Shown here piece by piece: positions 1 through 9,854 of a DNA stretch of 64,000 nt (positions within the stretch are counted from its first letter, which is position 1; every line of letters begins with the position of its first letter). The notes beneath the pieces are model-generated. The model ran no database searches. It worked only from the letters and a program-made list of their open reading frames with translations, and was not told the origin of the DNA. Source of the DNA: Thiocapsa rosea (GTDB taxonomy: Bacteria > Pseudomonadota > Gammaproteobacteria > Chromatiales > Chromatiaceae); NCBI RefSeq assembly GCF_003634315.1, contig NZ_RBXL01000001.1:914501-978500 (forward strand). The letters are read 5' to 3'. A program made the translations under genes and the position numbers.

Positions 1-27
1 GCGACCTCGCGACGCATCGCAGCCGCT

Positions 28-115
28 TTAAACCGCGCCAGCTCCGACAGTCGGCGGAGCTGGCGCGGCCGAGCCATTCCAACGCATGAGGCATACCGCA
101 CGGGGCGCGGTTTAA
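28..115 (-). repeat. Intergenic TIR-bounded module, subtype A
   Basis: An 88-bp unit bounded by TTAAACCGCG and CGCGGTTTAA. One arm holds a strong hairpin (GCGCCAGCTCCG ... CGGAGCTGGCGC), followed by a conserved stretch reading GCGGTATGC on the minus strand. It belongs to the family also seen near 3.3, 8.6, 10.2, 13.7, 17.4, 21.2, 25.1, 28.7, 50.0, 58.4 and 63.4 kb. Its function is unknown. It could be a terminator-like or MITE-like element. Confidence 0.8.
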
Positions 116-262
116 GACGATTCGGGATCTTGTGACCCGCATCGGTTCCTGTATAAGCTGCCGTCGGCGGTGATCGGACCGCGGACCTCGAGGTTGCGGC
201 CCCGAACGGCCGGCAACCGAACGACTCGACGCCCCACGGATCCCGAGGAGGCCACGCACGCG

Positions 263-1858
263 ATGATGCCGGACCTGCACGACCTGGAGATTCTACTGCG
301 TTCGGACACCCCGATCGTGCTCATCGAGTCGATCGAGGAGCCGCGGGTCGTCGAGCTGTTTGCCGGCCTTGCCGTGCGTCTCGCCGAGCCGGCCTTTCGA
401 TGGTCGGTCACCGAGGGGCTGCGGCGCATCGAGCTCGATACCGAGCCGCAAAGTCGCCTGGCCGATCCGACCGAGGCGCTGCGCAATATCCGCTCCACAC
501 AGCAACGCGGCATCTATCTGCTGCTCGACTTTCATCCCTATCTCGACAACCCGCTGCACGTGCGCCTGCTCAAGGAGATCGCACAAGGCTACGCGGACCT
601 ACCCCGTACCCTGGTCTTGGTCAGTCATGCGCTCGAGGTTCCGCCCGAGCTGCACCATCTGAGCGTGCGGTTCGGCCTGCGCCTGCCTGACCGTCAGCGC
701 ATCATGGGCCTGATTCGCGAGGAGGCCAAGCGCTGGCAGGATTCCTCCGGCGGGCGCAGCTTCCGGACCGGTCGCGACGCGGTGGAGCAACTCGCCCGCA
801 ATCTACTCGGCGTCACCGAGTCCGACGCGCGCCGCCTGATCCGCAACGCCATCCGTCACGACGGCGCCATCACCCGGGAAGACGTCGAGACGGTCAAGCG
901 CGCCAAATACGATCTGCTCAGTCCCGATGGCGCCATCAGCTTCGAGTACGACACTCGATCCTTCGCCGAGGTCGCCGGTTTGGGCAACCTCAAGGCATGG
1001 ATCGACCGCCGCCGCGGTGCCTTTCTGGATCCCGCCCGCACCCGGGATCACCCGCGCGGGGTTCTGCTCTTGGGCGTTCAGGGCGGCGGCAAGAGCTTGG
1101 CCGCGAAGGCGGTTGCCGGACGTTTCGGCGTCCCGCTGCTGCGCCTGGACTTCGGTGCCCTCTACGACAAATATATCGGCGAAACCGAAAAGAACCTCCG
1201 CAAGGCATTGGCGACGGCCGATGTCATGTCGCCTTGTGTTCTGTGGATCGACGAGATCGAAAAAGGCGTCGCAACCGGCGCGGAGGACGACGGGGTCGGC
1301 CGGCGCATCCTCGGCACCCTGCTGACCTGGATGGCCGAGCGCAACACACGCGTCTTTCTCACTGCGACCGCGAACGACATCTCCCGACTCTCGCCCGAAC
1401 TCATCCGCAAAGGGCGGATCGACGAACTCTTCTTCGTGGATCTCCCCGGTGCGCCCGTGCGACACGAGATCTTTGCGATCCATCTGCGCAGGCGGGGGCT
1501 CGATCCCGAGCGCTTCGACCTCGCTCGGCTCGCCGAGGCGAGCGAGGGCTTCACCGGCGCCGGCATCGAACAGGCCGTCGTCTCCGCGCTCTACGCCGAC
1601 GAGACCGCCGGGGATGGCCTGACCACGGCCGATCTCCTGCGCGAGATCGCCGACACTCAGCCCTTGTCCGTCGTCATGCACGGCCAGCTTCAAGCGCTGC
1701 GCGCCTGGGCATCGGGCCGAACGGTTCAGGCGCACGCACCCGAAGAACAAGACGACGCGGCCGTGCTTGGACGCGACGTCGCCGCCGCGATGGCCTCGGC
1801 CCCCATGGAGCCCGCCGGGGAGGCGCTCGACGCGCAGCCCCCCGGACGCTCCGACTAA
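263..1858 (+). CDS. AAA family ATPase, Ycf46-like
   Basis: A 531-residue AAA+ ATPase. A Walker A motif (GVQGGGKS) lies at about residues 271-278 and a Walker B (VLWIDEIE) at about 326-333. These are followed by a sensor-like TATAND and the arginine-rich RKGRID segment typical of Ycf46/FtsH-type AAA modules. The first ~250 residues form the less conserved N-terminal region seen in Ycf46 proteins. No protease HExxH motif is present, so it is an ATPase without a peptidase. The start was chosen at 263 because GAGGAGG lies about 11 bases upstream. The frame is open to a GTG at 170, but that start has no good ribosome site. It stands alone upstream of the cbpA-cbpM pair. The family's cellular role is poorly defined, so substrate and partner cannot be named. 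Confidence 0.8.
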   Translation: MMPDLHDLEILLRSDTPIVLIESIEEPRVVELFAGLAVRLAEPAFRWSVTEGLRRIELDTEPQSRLADPTEALRNIRSTQQRGIYLLLDFHPYLDNPLHVRLLKEIAQGYADLPRTLVLVSHALEVPPELHHLSVRFGLRLPDRQRIMGLIREEAKRWQDSSGGRSFRTGRDAVEQLARNLLGVTESDARRLIRNAIRHDGAITREDVETVKRAKYDLLSPDGAISFEYDTRSFAEVAGLGNLKAWIDRRRGAFLDPARTRDHPRGVLLLGVQGGGKSLAAKAVAGRFGVPLLRLDFGALYDKYIGETEKNLRKALATADVMSPCVLWIDEIEKGVATGAEDDGVGRRILGTLLTWMAERNTRVFLTATANDISRLSPELIRKGRIDELFFVDLPGAPVRHEIFAIHLRRRGLDPERFDLARLAEASEGFTGAGIEQAVVSALYADETAGDGLTTADLLREIADTQPLSVVMHGQLQALRAWASGRTVQAHAPEEQDDAAVLGRDVAAAMASAPMEPAGEALDAQPPGRSD

Positions 1859-1965
1859 ACCCATTCACTCTAACGCGACCCGTGCAATGACCGTCGCCAG
1901 CCCATACCTCCCCTCACAACACGAGGTTCACGAGTTCGTGTCGGCCAAACCTTCGAGGCGCTGCG

Positions 1966-2892
1966 ATGGAATACAAGGACTACTATAAGACGTTGGGCGT
2001 GACGCGGGACGCCACCCAACCCGAAATCAAGCGGGCCTATCGAAAGCTTGCGCGCAAATTCCACCCCGACGTCAGCAAAGAGCCCGACGCCGAGGCCCGG
2101 TTCAAAGAGATCAACGAGGCCAACGAGGTCCTGCATGACCCGGAGAAGCGTGCCGCTTACGACGCGCTCGGCAGCAGCTGGCATGCCGGCCAGGATTTTC
2201 GCCCGCCGCCCGGCGGTGTTCATCACGACTTCCATTTCGGCGCCGACGAGGCCGCCGAGTTCAGCGACTTTTTTTCCAGCATCTTCGGACGCGAGTTTCA
2301 TCCCGGAGCACAGGGGCAACGCCGGCGGCGCGGTCAAGATCAGACCGCTCGGATCGCAATCGACCTGGAGGACGCCTATCGCGGGGCAACACGGCAGCTG
2401 CGCCTCGACATCCCCGAGGTCGGCCCGGACGGGCGCGTCACCTCACGCACCCGCACCCTGAACGTGCGCATCCCGCCCGGTGTCACGCAAGGTCGCCAGA
2501 TCCGCTTGGCCGGCCAGGGCGGGCCGGGGATCAACGGCGGTCATGCCGGCGATCTCTACTTGGAGATCGATATCAATCCGCACCGTTTCTTTACAACGGA
2601 CGGCAAGGACATCCATCTACGCCTGCCCATCGCACCCTGGGAGGCGGCACTCGGTGCGTCCGTCTCGGTCCCCACACTCGGCGGAACAGTGAACCTTAAG
2701 GTCCCGCCGGGATCTCAGTCCGGGCAACGCCTGCGCTTGAAGGGGCGGGGGCTGCCCGGCGAGCCGGCCGGGGACGCGATGATCATGCTCGAGATCGTTA
2801 CCCCGCCCGCAACCACGGATGCCGCCAAGGCAGCCTATCGCGACATGGCCGAGCGTCTACACTTCAACCCAAGGGCCGAGATGGGAGTCTGA
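1966..2892 (+). CDS. cbpA: Curved-DNA-binding protein / DnaJ-class co-chaperone CbpA
   Basis: A 308-residue Hsp40 co-chaperone. The N-terminal J domain carries the HPD motif at residues 33-35, which stimulates DnaK ATPase. A Gly/Phe/His-rich linker follows (about 75-105), then two C-terminal beta-sandwich substrate-binding domains. There is no zinc-finger (CxxCxGxG) region, which separates CbpA from DnaJ. The length fits the family (about 305). It lies 3 bases upstream of cbpM, the known antagonist of CbpA, and this pairing supports the name. In other bacteria CbpA also binds curved DNA and is cytoplasmic or nucleoid-associated; that is family knowledge, not visible here. Confidence 0.93.
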   Translation: MEYKDYYKTLGVTRDATQPEIKRAYRKLARKFHPDVSKEPDAEARFKEINEANEVLHDPEKRAAYDALGSSWHAGQDFRPPPGGVHHDFHFGADEAAEFSDFFSSIFGREFHPGAQGQRRRRGQDQTARIAIDLEDAYRGATRQLRLDIPEVGPDGRVTSRTRTLNVRIPPGVTQGRQIRLAGQGGPGINGGHAGDLYLEIDINPHRFFTTDGKDIHLRLPIAPWEAALGASVSVPTLGGTVNLKVPPGSQSGQRLRLKGRGLPGEPAGDAMIMLEIVTPPATTDAAKAAYRDMAERLHFNPRAEMGV

Positions 2893-2895
2893 CGC

Positions 2896-3240
2896 ATGAC
2901 GCAGACCGAGACACGCATTGAAGGGATCGTGCTCGACGAGGGGCTGACGGTCACCCTCACCGAACTGACCCAGCTCTGCGGCTCCAGCGGCCGCGTGGTG
3001 AGGCTGATGGTGACCGAAGGGCTCCTGCACCCAGAGGGTCAAGCCCCGGACGATTGGCGGTTCGACGGCTTCGAGGTACGTCGAGCACGTCGCGCCGTGC
3101 GCCTGCAGCGCGACCTCGACCTCAACCTCCCCGGCACCGCACTCGCGCTCGATCTGCTCGATGAGCTGGAGCGACTGCGCGATCGATTACGCGCGCTTGA
3201 GCACCAACTCGGACAACGGCGCACGCGCGAGCTCGGTTAA
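2896..3240 (+). CDS. cbpM: Chaperone modulator CbpM
   Basis: A 114-residue protein of the MerR-like CbpM family, which binds the J domain of CbpA and inhibits it. The first ~70 residues show the winged-helix pattern (LTELTQLCGSSGRVVRLMV...EGLL). The last ~45 residues form an amphipathic, Leu/Arg-rich helix. It starts 3 bases after the cbpA stop and is surely cotranscribed. The TAA stop (3238-3240) lies in the left edge (TTAAACCGCG) of the repeat composite that fills the gap to nadC, so the element sets the end of the protein. Confidence 0.9.
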   Translation: MTQTETRIEGIVLDEGLTVTLTELTQLCGSSGRVVRLMVTEGLLHPEGQAPDDWRFDGFEVRRARRAVRLQRDLDLNLPGTALALDLLDELERLRDRLRALEHQLGQRRTRELG

Positions 3241-3430
3241 ACCGCGCCCGGCGCGACATGCCATGTCTTTGGATGGGATCAGCTCCGGCAGACTTGACGA
3301 GCGCTGGATCGAGCGCGGTTTAAGATATTAAAAGATATATCATTTTAAACCGCGTCTCACCGAGGTCGAGGACATCTCCGAAGCCAAACGCAAAACGAAA
3401 ACGACGCATGTCGCTCTGGACGCGGTTTAA
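3237..3430. repeat. Composite of two intergenic modules (B + AT linker + C)
   Basis: Module B spans 3237-3323 and module C spans 3345-3430, each bounded by TTAAACCGCG/CGCGGTTTAA. They are joined by an AT-rich linker at about 3324-3344 (GATATTAAAAGATATATCAT). The facing arms of the two modules plus the linker could form a stem-loop. The composite fills the whole gap between the convergent genes cbpM and nadC and supplies the TAA stop codon of both. Confidence 0.85.
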
Positions 3431-4317
3431 CCCATGAAGCGCATCGAGAGATCGACTGCGGTCACGTCCTTCGTCAGCGCGCCAACCGAAATGCGGTCGA
3501 CGCCGGTTTCCGCGATGGCCCGAATGGTCGCAAGACCCACACCGCCCGATGCCTCCAGCCTGGCGCGCCCCGCGCTCATGGCGACCGCCAAACGCAAGTC
3601 CCCGAGCGCGAAGTTATCGAGAAGGACCGACTCCGCCCCGCCGTCCAAGGCGGTCCGCAGCTCGTCGAGACTCTCCACCTCGATCTGAATCTCAACGCCG
3701 GCACCGGCCGCTTCGGCCGCGGCGGAGAGCGCGGCCGGGATCGAGCCCGCAGCGAGGATGTGGTTTTCCTTGATGAGGATCGCGTCGAACAGACCCATGC
3801 GGTGGTTGTGGCAGCCCCCGCAGAGGACCGCATATTTCTGTTGGACGCGCAGACCGGGCAACGTCTTGCGGGTGTCCAACACCGCGACGGGGAGACCGGC
3901 GACCGCGGCGGCAAACTCAGCCGCGCGGGTCGCTGTCCCTGAAAGGGTCTGAAGGTAATTCATGGCCGTGCGCTCGCCGGTCAGCAGACCGGCCGACGGA
4001 CCTTCGATCAGCGCCAGACGCTGACCCGGGTGGATCCGATCGCCGTCGGCGACCTCCCAACGGACGGCGATCTCCGGATCAAGCAGCCTAAACACCGTCT
4101 CGAACCAGGCGCATCCACAGATGACCGCGGGCTCGCGCGTGATCAGCTCGGCGCGGGCGCGCTGATCGCGCGGCACCAAAGCCGCGGTGAGGTCGCCGGC
4201 ACCGACATCCTCCTCGAGCGCCGCTCGGACTTGGGCCTCGATGAGACGCGGGTCCGGAAGGCGCACCGGACGCACCGCCGGGCGCAAGGGATTCATCTCT
4301 TGGGTTGTTTCAGCCAT
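3427..4317 (-). CDS. nadC: Nicotinate-nucleotide diphosphorylase (carboxylating)
   Basis: Quinolinate phosphoribosyltransferase, 296 residues. It converts quinolinate and PRPP to nicotinate mononucleotide, CO2 and PPi in de novo NAD synthesis (cytoplasmic). Family signatures are [11 protein letters not shown] near the N terminus, the [11 protein letters not shown] loop, [10 protein letters not shown] and the C-terminal ASGGV and [11 protein letters not shown] segments that shape the phosphate site. The start at 4317 overlaps the upstream DUF1631 gene by 8 bases. A second Met six codons in (4299) is an alternative. The stop codon lies in the edge of the module C repeat. Placement after the DUF1631 gene suggests an operon. 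Confidence 0.95.
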   Translation of the reverse strand: MAETTQEMNPLRPAVRPVRLPDPRLIEAQVRAALEEDVGAGDLTAALVPRDQRARAELITREPAVICGCAWFETVFRLLDPEIAVRWEVADGDRIHPGQRLALIEGPSAGLLTGERTAMNYLQTLSGTATRAAEFAAAVAGLPVAVLDTRKTLPGLRVQQKYAVLCGGCHNHRMGLFDAILIKENHILAAGSIPAALSAAAEAAGAGVEIQIEVESLDELRTALDGGAESVLLDNFALGDLRLAVAMSAGRARLEASGGVGLATIRAIAETGVDRISVGALTKDVTAVDLSMRFMG

Positions 4318-6517
4318 TGGAAGGGGCCTTTTTTAGACTCGTCAACATCGCACGCAAGGCATGATCCGCCAGCGGCGTCTCGCCGTTGCCCAGAATCGTG
4401 ACCCGTCCCGCCGCGATCGCCTCGGCCAGACCCCGAGCGGAAAAACGCGTGGGGGACCGCCCCTGTCGGTCGAAGAACAACAACTCCTCGCGCGCGGGAT
4501 TCCAAGCGACCAACTTGAGACGGACCCGCCCGACATCCTCGCGCGCCCAATCGATCCAATCGCCGATCGCGCATCCGCACGGAATCGGGATCGGAGCCGG
4601 GATCCGAGCCGAGACCGAATCGCCTGACTCGACATCGGAGCCGCCAAGCACGGCGCCGCGCGCGGACCCCTGAAGCACGTCCAAATGCAGGGTCTGCAGC
4701 TCCCCGAGCCAGCGTGCCGTCAGACGTGGATCGCAGCCGACCTCGGAGAGCCCCCGCCGCAAGGTCTCGAGCAAGCGCGGGATCCGATTGAGCAACTGAC
4801 GACGCTCCTCGGCGGTACGCTTCGCGCTCACGCTCCAGAGCATTCGATCGATCAACTCAAGCGCGGCTTGCCAGTCCGGGCTATCCGAGCCCTGTGAGCG
4901 ATGGATCTCAAGCAGCACCAAAGACCAGCCCTCGCGCAGCAAGACATCGACCGTGCTCGGGATCCGTGCATAAGGCGCCAAGCGATCGGCAAGAGCAGCC
5001 GCGACCGCCTCCCGTGCGGGATCGGCGGTTGCACCGTTGGGATCGGCGTCGAAGATCGCCACGGCCGGGCCGAAAAGGCCAAACGACTTCGACCCTTGCG
5101 GCTCGGCGGGCGGCTCGGCGGGCGGCTCCCCGGCCGCGGCAGCGGCTCGGGCATCCTCGCGGGCGAGGAAGGCCCTGAAATACCGATCCATTCGGGCAAA
5201 CAGTTTGGGATCCCCGTCGAAATCCAGCACCAGGCGCTCGATCACCCGATCGATCATCCCGTAGAGGCTGTCGGGGCTACGCCCGTCAGCATCGCTCCAA
5301 CCGATCGCGGCCCTGCCGATATTGTTGATCAACACCCGCGCAGGGTGCGCATCGTCGGAGAAAAACTCCATGTCCAACAGAGCCATCTTCGCGACCGGGA
5401 TCTGCATCCTCGCGATCAGGATCTTGATGGGGTCGGGAATCGCGCCGCCGGCCAACAGATGCTCGAAGAAGAGAAAAACCAGATCGAGTGTATCCTCGTC
5501 GCGCTCCGCCAAGACACGTCTCGGACGATCCTCGCGGCAAAGCGCCGCGGAGAGTTGCGCACGCAGGAACGCCTCCGACGCCGGATAGCCGATCGCCGGG
5601 TCGGGAGCGACATCCAGATTGTCCAACAAGGACAGAAGCTCGCCCGTCGCGACCTCCACCCGAGCGCCCTCGATACGCGGAGCGCTGTCCGAACGTTGGC
5701 GTGCCAGCAAGGTCCGCAAGGCATCGAACGGGATCGAGAGGGTGTCCGGGGGCGGCTCTGGCATCTCCGGCGTGCTCGGCGTACCGAAAGACGACACGGA
5801 CGGCGGAGCGGGGTTTGGCCTTGCAGCAGGGATGGCGATCTCGGACGCCGCGGGCTCGACATGGCTCAGACAACGGCGATAGAAGTCGCCCAACTGGTCC
5901 ATGACATGACGATCGAAGAGCTTGTAGACGACAAGCTTGACGGACGGCTCGAACGGGGGCAGCGCAGTGAGGGTGTCGCGAAAGGCATGGCACAGGGCGG
6001 ACGGACCGAAGGGATTCTCCTCGAGCCCGATCTCGCCCCAGCCCATCAGGGCGGCAAATCGGCGATCCAGCTCCATCAGATCGCTGCGGTAGCGCGATTC
6101 CGCCTTCGACACCAGGTTTTCGGCGGCGAGAATCTCCTCGAGCTCGGACTGCGCAAGCAAGGCCAGATCACCGAACCCCGGCTCCTTGCCCGTGCCGCGC
6201 ACGCGCTCGGGCTCGCGATCCCGACCGACAAGATCGCCTGCCCCTTGCTCGACGCGCCGCAAAAAATCGCTCTGAAGACGTCGGCGCTGTTTGACGAGGA
6301 TCTCGCGAGCATCGAAATAGACGCGGTAGCTCGAATCGTTGGTCGATTTATCCGCAAGATCGTGCAGGGCGTCGTCGAGCTTGCCGAACATCGCGCCCCA
6401 GAGTGACGGCAGGCGTTCGCCGAGCAGACGCGCGCAGTCGACCACGAATCGCCCGCGCACGATCATCGCATCGCCGCCGGGACCGGATGCTGGATGGACT
6501 CGGGGGGACTTGATCAC
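4310..6517 (-). CDS. DUF1631 family protein
   Basis: A 735-residue protein matching the DUF1631 family, which is widespread in gammaproteobacteria and sometimes mislabelled thymidine phosphorylase. Visible features are an N-terminal helical domain ([20 protein letters not shown]), the FFEHLLAG...[23 protein letters not shown] core with [13 protein letters not shown], and a C-terminal beta-rich part that resembles the PilZ-like tail of the family. No signal peptide or membrane span is seen. Function is unknown; some members affect c-di-GMP or cell-envelope traits, which I treat as background only. A Met at codon 18 is an alternative start. It runs head to head with ampD and overlaps nadC at its 3' end. 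Confidence 0.85.
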   Translation of the reverse strand: MIKSPRVHPASGPGGDAMIVRGRFVVDCARLLGERLPSLWGAMFGKLDDALHDLADKSTNDSSYRVYFDAREILVKQRRRLQSDFLRRVEQGAGDLVGRDREPERVRGTGKEPGFGDLALLAQSELEEILAAENLVSKAESRYRSDLMELDRRFAALMGWGEIGLEENPFGPSALCHAFRDTLTALPPFEPSVKLVVYKLFDRHVMDQLGDFYRRCLSHVEPAASEIAIPAARPNPAPPSVSSFGTPSTPEMPEPPPDTLSIPFDALRTLLARQRSDSAPRIEGARVEVATGELLSLLDNLDVAPDPAIGYPASEAFLRAQLSAALCREDRPRRVLAERDEDTLDLVFLFFEHLLAGGAIPDPIKILIARMQIPVAKMALLDMEFFSDDAHPARVLINNIGRAAIGWSDADGRSPDSLYGMIDRVIERLVLDFDGDPKLFARMDRYFRAFLAREDARAAAAAGEPPAEPPAEPQGSKSFGLFGPAVAIFDADPNGATADPAREAVAAALADRLAPYARIPSTVDVLLREGWSLVLLEIHRSQGSDSPDWQAALELIDRMLWSVSAKRTAEERRQLLNRIPRLLETLRRGLSEVGCDPRLTARWLGELQTLHLDVLQGSARGAVLGGSDVESGDSVSARIPAPIPIPCGCAIGDWIDWAREDVGRVRLKLVAWNPAREELLFFDRQGRSPTRFSARGLAEAIAAGRVTILGNGETPLADHALRAMLTSLKKAPSNG

Positions 6518-6700
6518 GTGAATCTCGACGCCGATTGCCGGTCATGTCACCATCATGGCCCGAGGTACGGGGCGGCCGGCAAACCTCGAGGAACCGATGG
6601 AATATGTTGCCGCGATGGTAAGCAATGCAATGAACGGTGTCACCTTCGATCGGCGGGCTCTCGGCCGACTGCCCCCCTCTGCCCGCCCGCGCTGCGCCTG

Positions 6701-7426
6701 ATGAACCCCGACGAGGATGCCGCCATCGATCCCTGCGCGGTCGCATCGGCGATGGCGCGATCCTCGCCCGCGCGGATCGATGCAGTCGAGCACGCGCGTA
6801 CGAACGCCCGTGCGGTCGTTGGCGAACTCGCCGATGTCAACGCGGATATCGACGAAGAAGGCTGGTTAGCAGGCGCGGAGCGCCGGCCCTCGCCGAGCCA
6901 GGACGCCCGACCGCCGGGCACGCAGATCGATCTGTTGGTGATCCACAACATCAGCTTGCCGCCGGGCGAATTCTCGGGCGACTGGATCGACGATCTCTTT
7001 CTCGATCGGCTCGATCCCGCCGCACACCCCTACTTCCGCGAGATCGCCGGTCTGCGCGTCTCTGCACATCTCTTGATCCGGCGCAACGGCCGACTCCTGC
7101 AGTATGTCCCTTTCGAGCAACGCGCCTGGCACGCGGGCGTCTCGCGATTCGCGGAACGAGAGCGCTGCAACGATTTTTCAATCGGGATCGAGCTCGAGGG
7201 GACCGACGATATCCCCTTCACCGACGCGCAATACGCGCGCCTTGTCCAGTGCACACGGCAGATCCTCCGTCGCTACCCCGGAATCACCGAGGATCGGATC
7301 GCGGGACACGCCGAGATCGCCCCGGGTCGCAAGACGGACCCGGGGCCGGCGTTCGATTGGAATCGCTATCGAAGATCGATGCGCGCTGAAGGTCGAGCGG
7401 TTGCTCTCGACCCGCTGCAAGAATGA
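6701..7426 (+). CDS. ampD: 1,6-anhydro-N-acetylmuramyl-L-alanine amidase AmpD
   Basis: Zinc amidase of the amidase_2 family, about 241 residues from this start. It cleaves the lactyl-L-alanine bond of anhydromuropeptides in cytoplasmic peptidoglycan recycling. The zinc ligands are visible: His in LLVIHNIS, His in AGHAEIAPGRK and Asp in KTDPGPAFDW. The conserved core begins at the GWL motif near residue 50, as in other AmpD proteins (about 180-190 residues). The N terminus is therefore longer than usual. The Met codons at 6701 and 6752 are both possible, and I cannot decide between them from ribosome sites. The open frame continues upstream to 6494, but that part looks non-coding. Confidence 0.9.
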   Translation: MNPDEDAAIDPCAVASAMARSSPARIDAVEHARTNARAVVGELADVNADIDEEGWLAGAERRPSPSQDARPPGTQIDLLVIHNISLPPGEFSGDWIDDLFLDRLDPAAHPYFREIAGLRVSAHLLIRRNGRLLQYVPFEQRAWHAGVSRFAERERCNDFSIGIELEGTDDIPFTDAQYARLVQCTRQILRRYPGITEDRIAGHAEIAPGRKTDPGPAFDWNRYRRSMRAEGRAVALDPLQE

Positions 7427-7466
7427 CCGGCTCGATCAGCCGCAGAATGACCCGGCGACCACCCCG

Positions 7467-8279
7467 CTAGCCGACCCGCGCCAGAGCCAAGCGCTCCTGC
7501 GCGACGCCCGCGCTCTGCGGATAGGCGTCGGTCCAGCGCAACAGCTCGAGCCGACCGTCGTGGTGCTCCACGAGGGCGGTGCAGCTCTCCACCCAGTCGC
7601 CGCAGTTGCAGTAGGCCACCCCGGCGATCTCGCGCATCTCCGCGTGGTGGATATGTCCGCAAATCATCCCGTCGACCCGACGGCGCTCCGCCTCGCCCGC
7701 GACCGCGGCCTCGAAGTTGCCGATATAGCTCACGGCATTCTTGACCTTGTGCTTGAGATACCCGGCCAACGACCAGTACTCGAGGCCGAGCATACGGCGA
7801 ATCCGGCTGACGAGTCCGTTGAGCATCAACAAACCGTCATAGGCGCGCGAGCCGATCACGGCGAGCCACTTGCCGTTCTGAACCACCGCGTCGAACGCAT
7901 CCCCGTGCATCACCAGAAAACGGCGACCGTCGGCTGTCGTGTGAATCACCTCTTCGCGCACCGCCACATTGCCGAAATCGGCGCCCAGATGCGTACGGAA
8001 CAGCTCGTCGTGATTCCCTGGTGTATAGATGACCTCCGTCCCTCGCTTGGCCTTGTCGAGCACCTCGCGGACCACCTGATTGTGGGCCTCGGGCCAATAG
8101 ACACCGTTCTTCATCGCCCAGATGTCGACGATGTCGCCGACCAGGTATAACTGCTTGCACTCGGTCGATTGCAGGAAATCGAGCACGAGAGAGGCTTGGC
8201 ACCCTCGAAAGCCCAAATGGACATCGGAGATAAAAATACTCCGATACTTCAATGGATTCATGCGCTTGATGTCGGTCAT
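7467..8279 (-). CDS. UDP-2,3-diacylglucosamine pyrophosphatase-like metallophosphoesterase
   Basis: A 270-residue calcineurin-type metallophosphoesterase. The five metal-binding blocks appear in order: SDVHLG, GDIVD, GNHDE, MHGDAFD and CGHIHHAE. LpxH-type enzymes hydrolyse UDP-2,3-diacylglucosamine to lipid X in lipid A synthesis at the inner membrane. This protein belongs to the longer LpxH-like branch (about 260-280 residues), whose members often sit outside lpx clusters, so the substrate is uncertain. A Met at codon 7 is an alternative start. It is convergent with ampD. The 404-base gap upstream (8280-8683) holds only a simple repeat and module fragments. Confidence 0.8.
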   Translation of the reverse strand: MTDIKRMNPLKYRSIFISDVHLGFRGCQASLVLDFLQSTECKQLYLVGDIVDIWAMKNGVYWPEAHNQVVREVLDKAKRGTEVIYTPGNHDELFRTHLGADFGNVAVREEVIHTTADGRRFLVMHGDAFDAVVQNGKWLAVIGSRAYDGLLMLNGLVSRIRRMLGLEYWSLAGYLKHKVKNAVSYIGNFEAAVAGEAERRRVDGMICGHIHHAEMREIAGVAYCNCGDWVESCTALVEHHDGRLELLRWTDAYPQSAGVAQERLALARVG

Positions 8280-8505
8280 CGTATCGCCGGCCTCGAGCTA
8301 TCAACGTCGGGATATCATCTCCGCGCGCGATTGCCGGGATATTGACGAACCGTGAAGATGCGATGAAATCTCGGGGCAGCGCGCAATGCCGACTCAACCG
8401 GGGCCATCCACCCGGGCGTGCCGACCCGAGCAACCGATCGCCCCGGAAAGCACCGGGCAATCCCCTAGTGGAGCAGTGCAGAGATTCGGAGACCGTTCGA
8501 GATCA

Positions 8506-8541
<36 letters not shown>

Positions 8542-8591
8542 GATTCCGAACGAAACGATCCTTCCTTGCACATCCGCTCAGCCGGAAGCAG

Positions 8592-8686
8592 CGTCGGAGC
8601 TGGCGCGGCCAAGCCATTCCAACACATGACGCATACCGCACCTGGCGCGGTTTAGAAACATCGCATACCGCCCCGGGCGCGGTTTA
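8592..8686. repeat. Fragments of intergenic modules A and B
   Basis: Positions 8592-8655 match the distal two-thirds of module A, with the first terminal arm missing. Positions 8657-8686 match only the last 30 bases of module B (ACATCGCATACCG...GGGCGCGGTTTA). The outer edge of the second fragment supplies the TAA stop of the minus-strand gene ending at 8684. Confidence 0.75.
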
Positions 8687-9850
8687 GTCCGCGCCCCAAT
8701 GCGGGGTGCCGATCGCGTCGCCGAGATCGGCGGCGACGAGCAGACGCCTGATCTCGAGCAGACGCTCGATGAGCGCCGGCTCGCACGCCGCGTAGGCGTC
8801 ACGATCGGGAACGCGCTTGACCACGACACCGAGCAGCTCCGTGATGGCATTGCCGATCGAGTTCTGACTGATGGTCAACATCAGCCGGCCGGAGTCATGC
8901 CGAAAGATAAGCTGCTTGAAGGCCGGCTCCCAGCGGATGGAGCTGGCGTAGGCCGGGTCGCCGAGGCAGCGCTCGCGAACCCGCTTGGCGGTCTGCATGA
9001 AGGCGTTGTCGAAGAGCAGGACCGATTCGATCTGATCGGGAAAGTAGACGTCCGACAGGATCTCGGCATTGCGGCTCGACACCTGCGAGAAGAAGGTGCG
9101 GTAGAAGTCGAGAAACCCGCGCAGGATCTCGTCGTACTCCGCCCAGAAGACGGTGTCGCCGAGGGCCGCGACCCCGCCTTGGATCTCCCAGCAGGGCAAA
9201 CCCTCCGGATAGCCGGTGAGCGCGAGGCGCGACTCGTCCGTATGCACCGTTCGCAGGATGCGCAGGTCCAGCGCCTCGTCGAAAAAGCGACGGTAGACAT
9301 CGCGCATGTGGGCCTGAAAGAGGCTGTGCTGGCCGCCGTCGGTCAGATTGGGGTGGCTCGGATCGGCCGGCGGGGCAGCGCGTAGCTGCTCGGTGGGGAA
9401 GACGATAAAGTGGTTGTGCAGCATGCGGATGCTCGGCACGCCCGGCGAGGTCAGCGGCCAGGTGGCATCCAGGCTTGCCTCGCCGGCCATCACCAGTGCC
9501 TCGCCCGGATCCGGATAGCGTCCGAGCATCTCCTCGATGATGATCCGATTCATCCGGTTCCAGACGCGCTTCACCGACGGCGAGACCTGGGTGCGGCGCA
9601 CCGGACGGCCGAGCGGATTGAGGATGCGTTTGGAGGTGTCGTAGATGATCGAGCAATCCAGCTCGGTGGAATGCCCCAGCGCCTTACGGTAAAGCAGCAG
9701 ATCTTCTTGGTTGCGCAGCAGGCCGTTGTTCTGCACCAAATCCCGAAGGTTCTCGGCGCTGTTGAAGAACTCGTTCGGCGTCAGACCCGCCGGAACCTCC
9801 AACGGGATGGGCCGAAATGGGGTGATGATCTCGCGTGGACCCGATGTCAT
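8684..9850 (-). CDS. Conserved protein of unknown function (388 aa)
   Basis: I do not recognise this gene. The 388-residue protein has no signal peptide or membrane segment. Notable stretches are LRDLVQNNGLLRNQEDLLLYRKALGHS near the N terminus, a central MLHNHFIVFP that recalls but does not match a HIT motif, and a C-terminal LEIRRLLVAADLGDAIG. Many conserved-looking aromatic and acidic residues suggest a soluble enzyme or sensor. The start at 9850 follows the stop of the small Cys-rich gene by 4 bases, so the two form a unit. The frame remains open upstream to 9967, but that overlaps the small gene in another frame. Its TAA lies in a module fragment. Confidence 0.7.
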   Translation of the reverse strand: MTSGPREIITPFRPIPLEVPAGLTPNEFFNSAENLRDLVQNNGLLRNQEDLLLYRKALGHSTELDCSIIYDTSKRILNPLGRPVRRTQVSPSVKRVWNRMNRIIIEEMLGRYPDPGEALVMAGEASLDATWPLTSPGVPSIRMLHNHFIVFPTEQLRAAPPADPSHPNLTDGGQHSLFQAHMRDVYRRFFDEALDLRILRTVHTDESRLALTGYPEGLPCWEIQGGVAALGDTVFWAEYDEILRGFLDFYRTFFSQVSSRNAEILSDVYFPDQIESVLLFDNAFMQTAKRVRERCLGDPAYASSIRWEPAFKQLIFRHDSGRLMLTISQNSIGNAITELLGVVVKRVPDRDAYAACEPALIERLLEIRRLLVAADLGDAIGTPHWGAD

Positions 9851-9854
9851 GACG

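Noticed and set aside
28-115. Modules as integron attC sites or classical REP
   Set aside because: No integrase, no RYYYAAC core sites and no GTAG-type REP head. The modules are too long and have distinct terminal arms.
170-262. GTG start at 170 for the Ycf46-like ATPase
   Set aside because: The ATG at 263 has a strong ribosome site, and the extra 31 residues are of low-complexity, non-conserved type.
4901-6406. Long open frames antisense to real genes (also at 803-1864, 18388-20127, 31779-34310 and 36256-37611)
   Set aside because: They mirror well-supported genes on the other strand and are expected in GC-rich codon-biased DNA.
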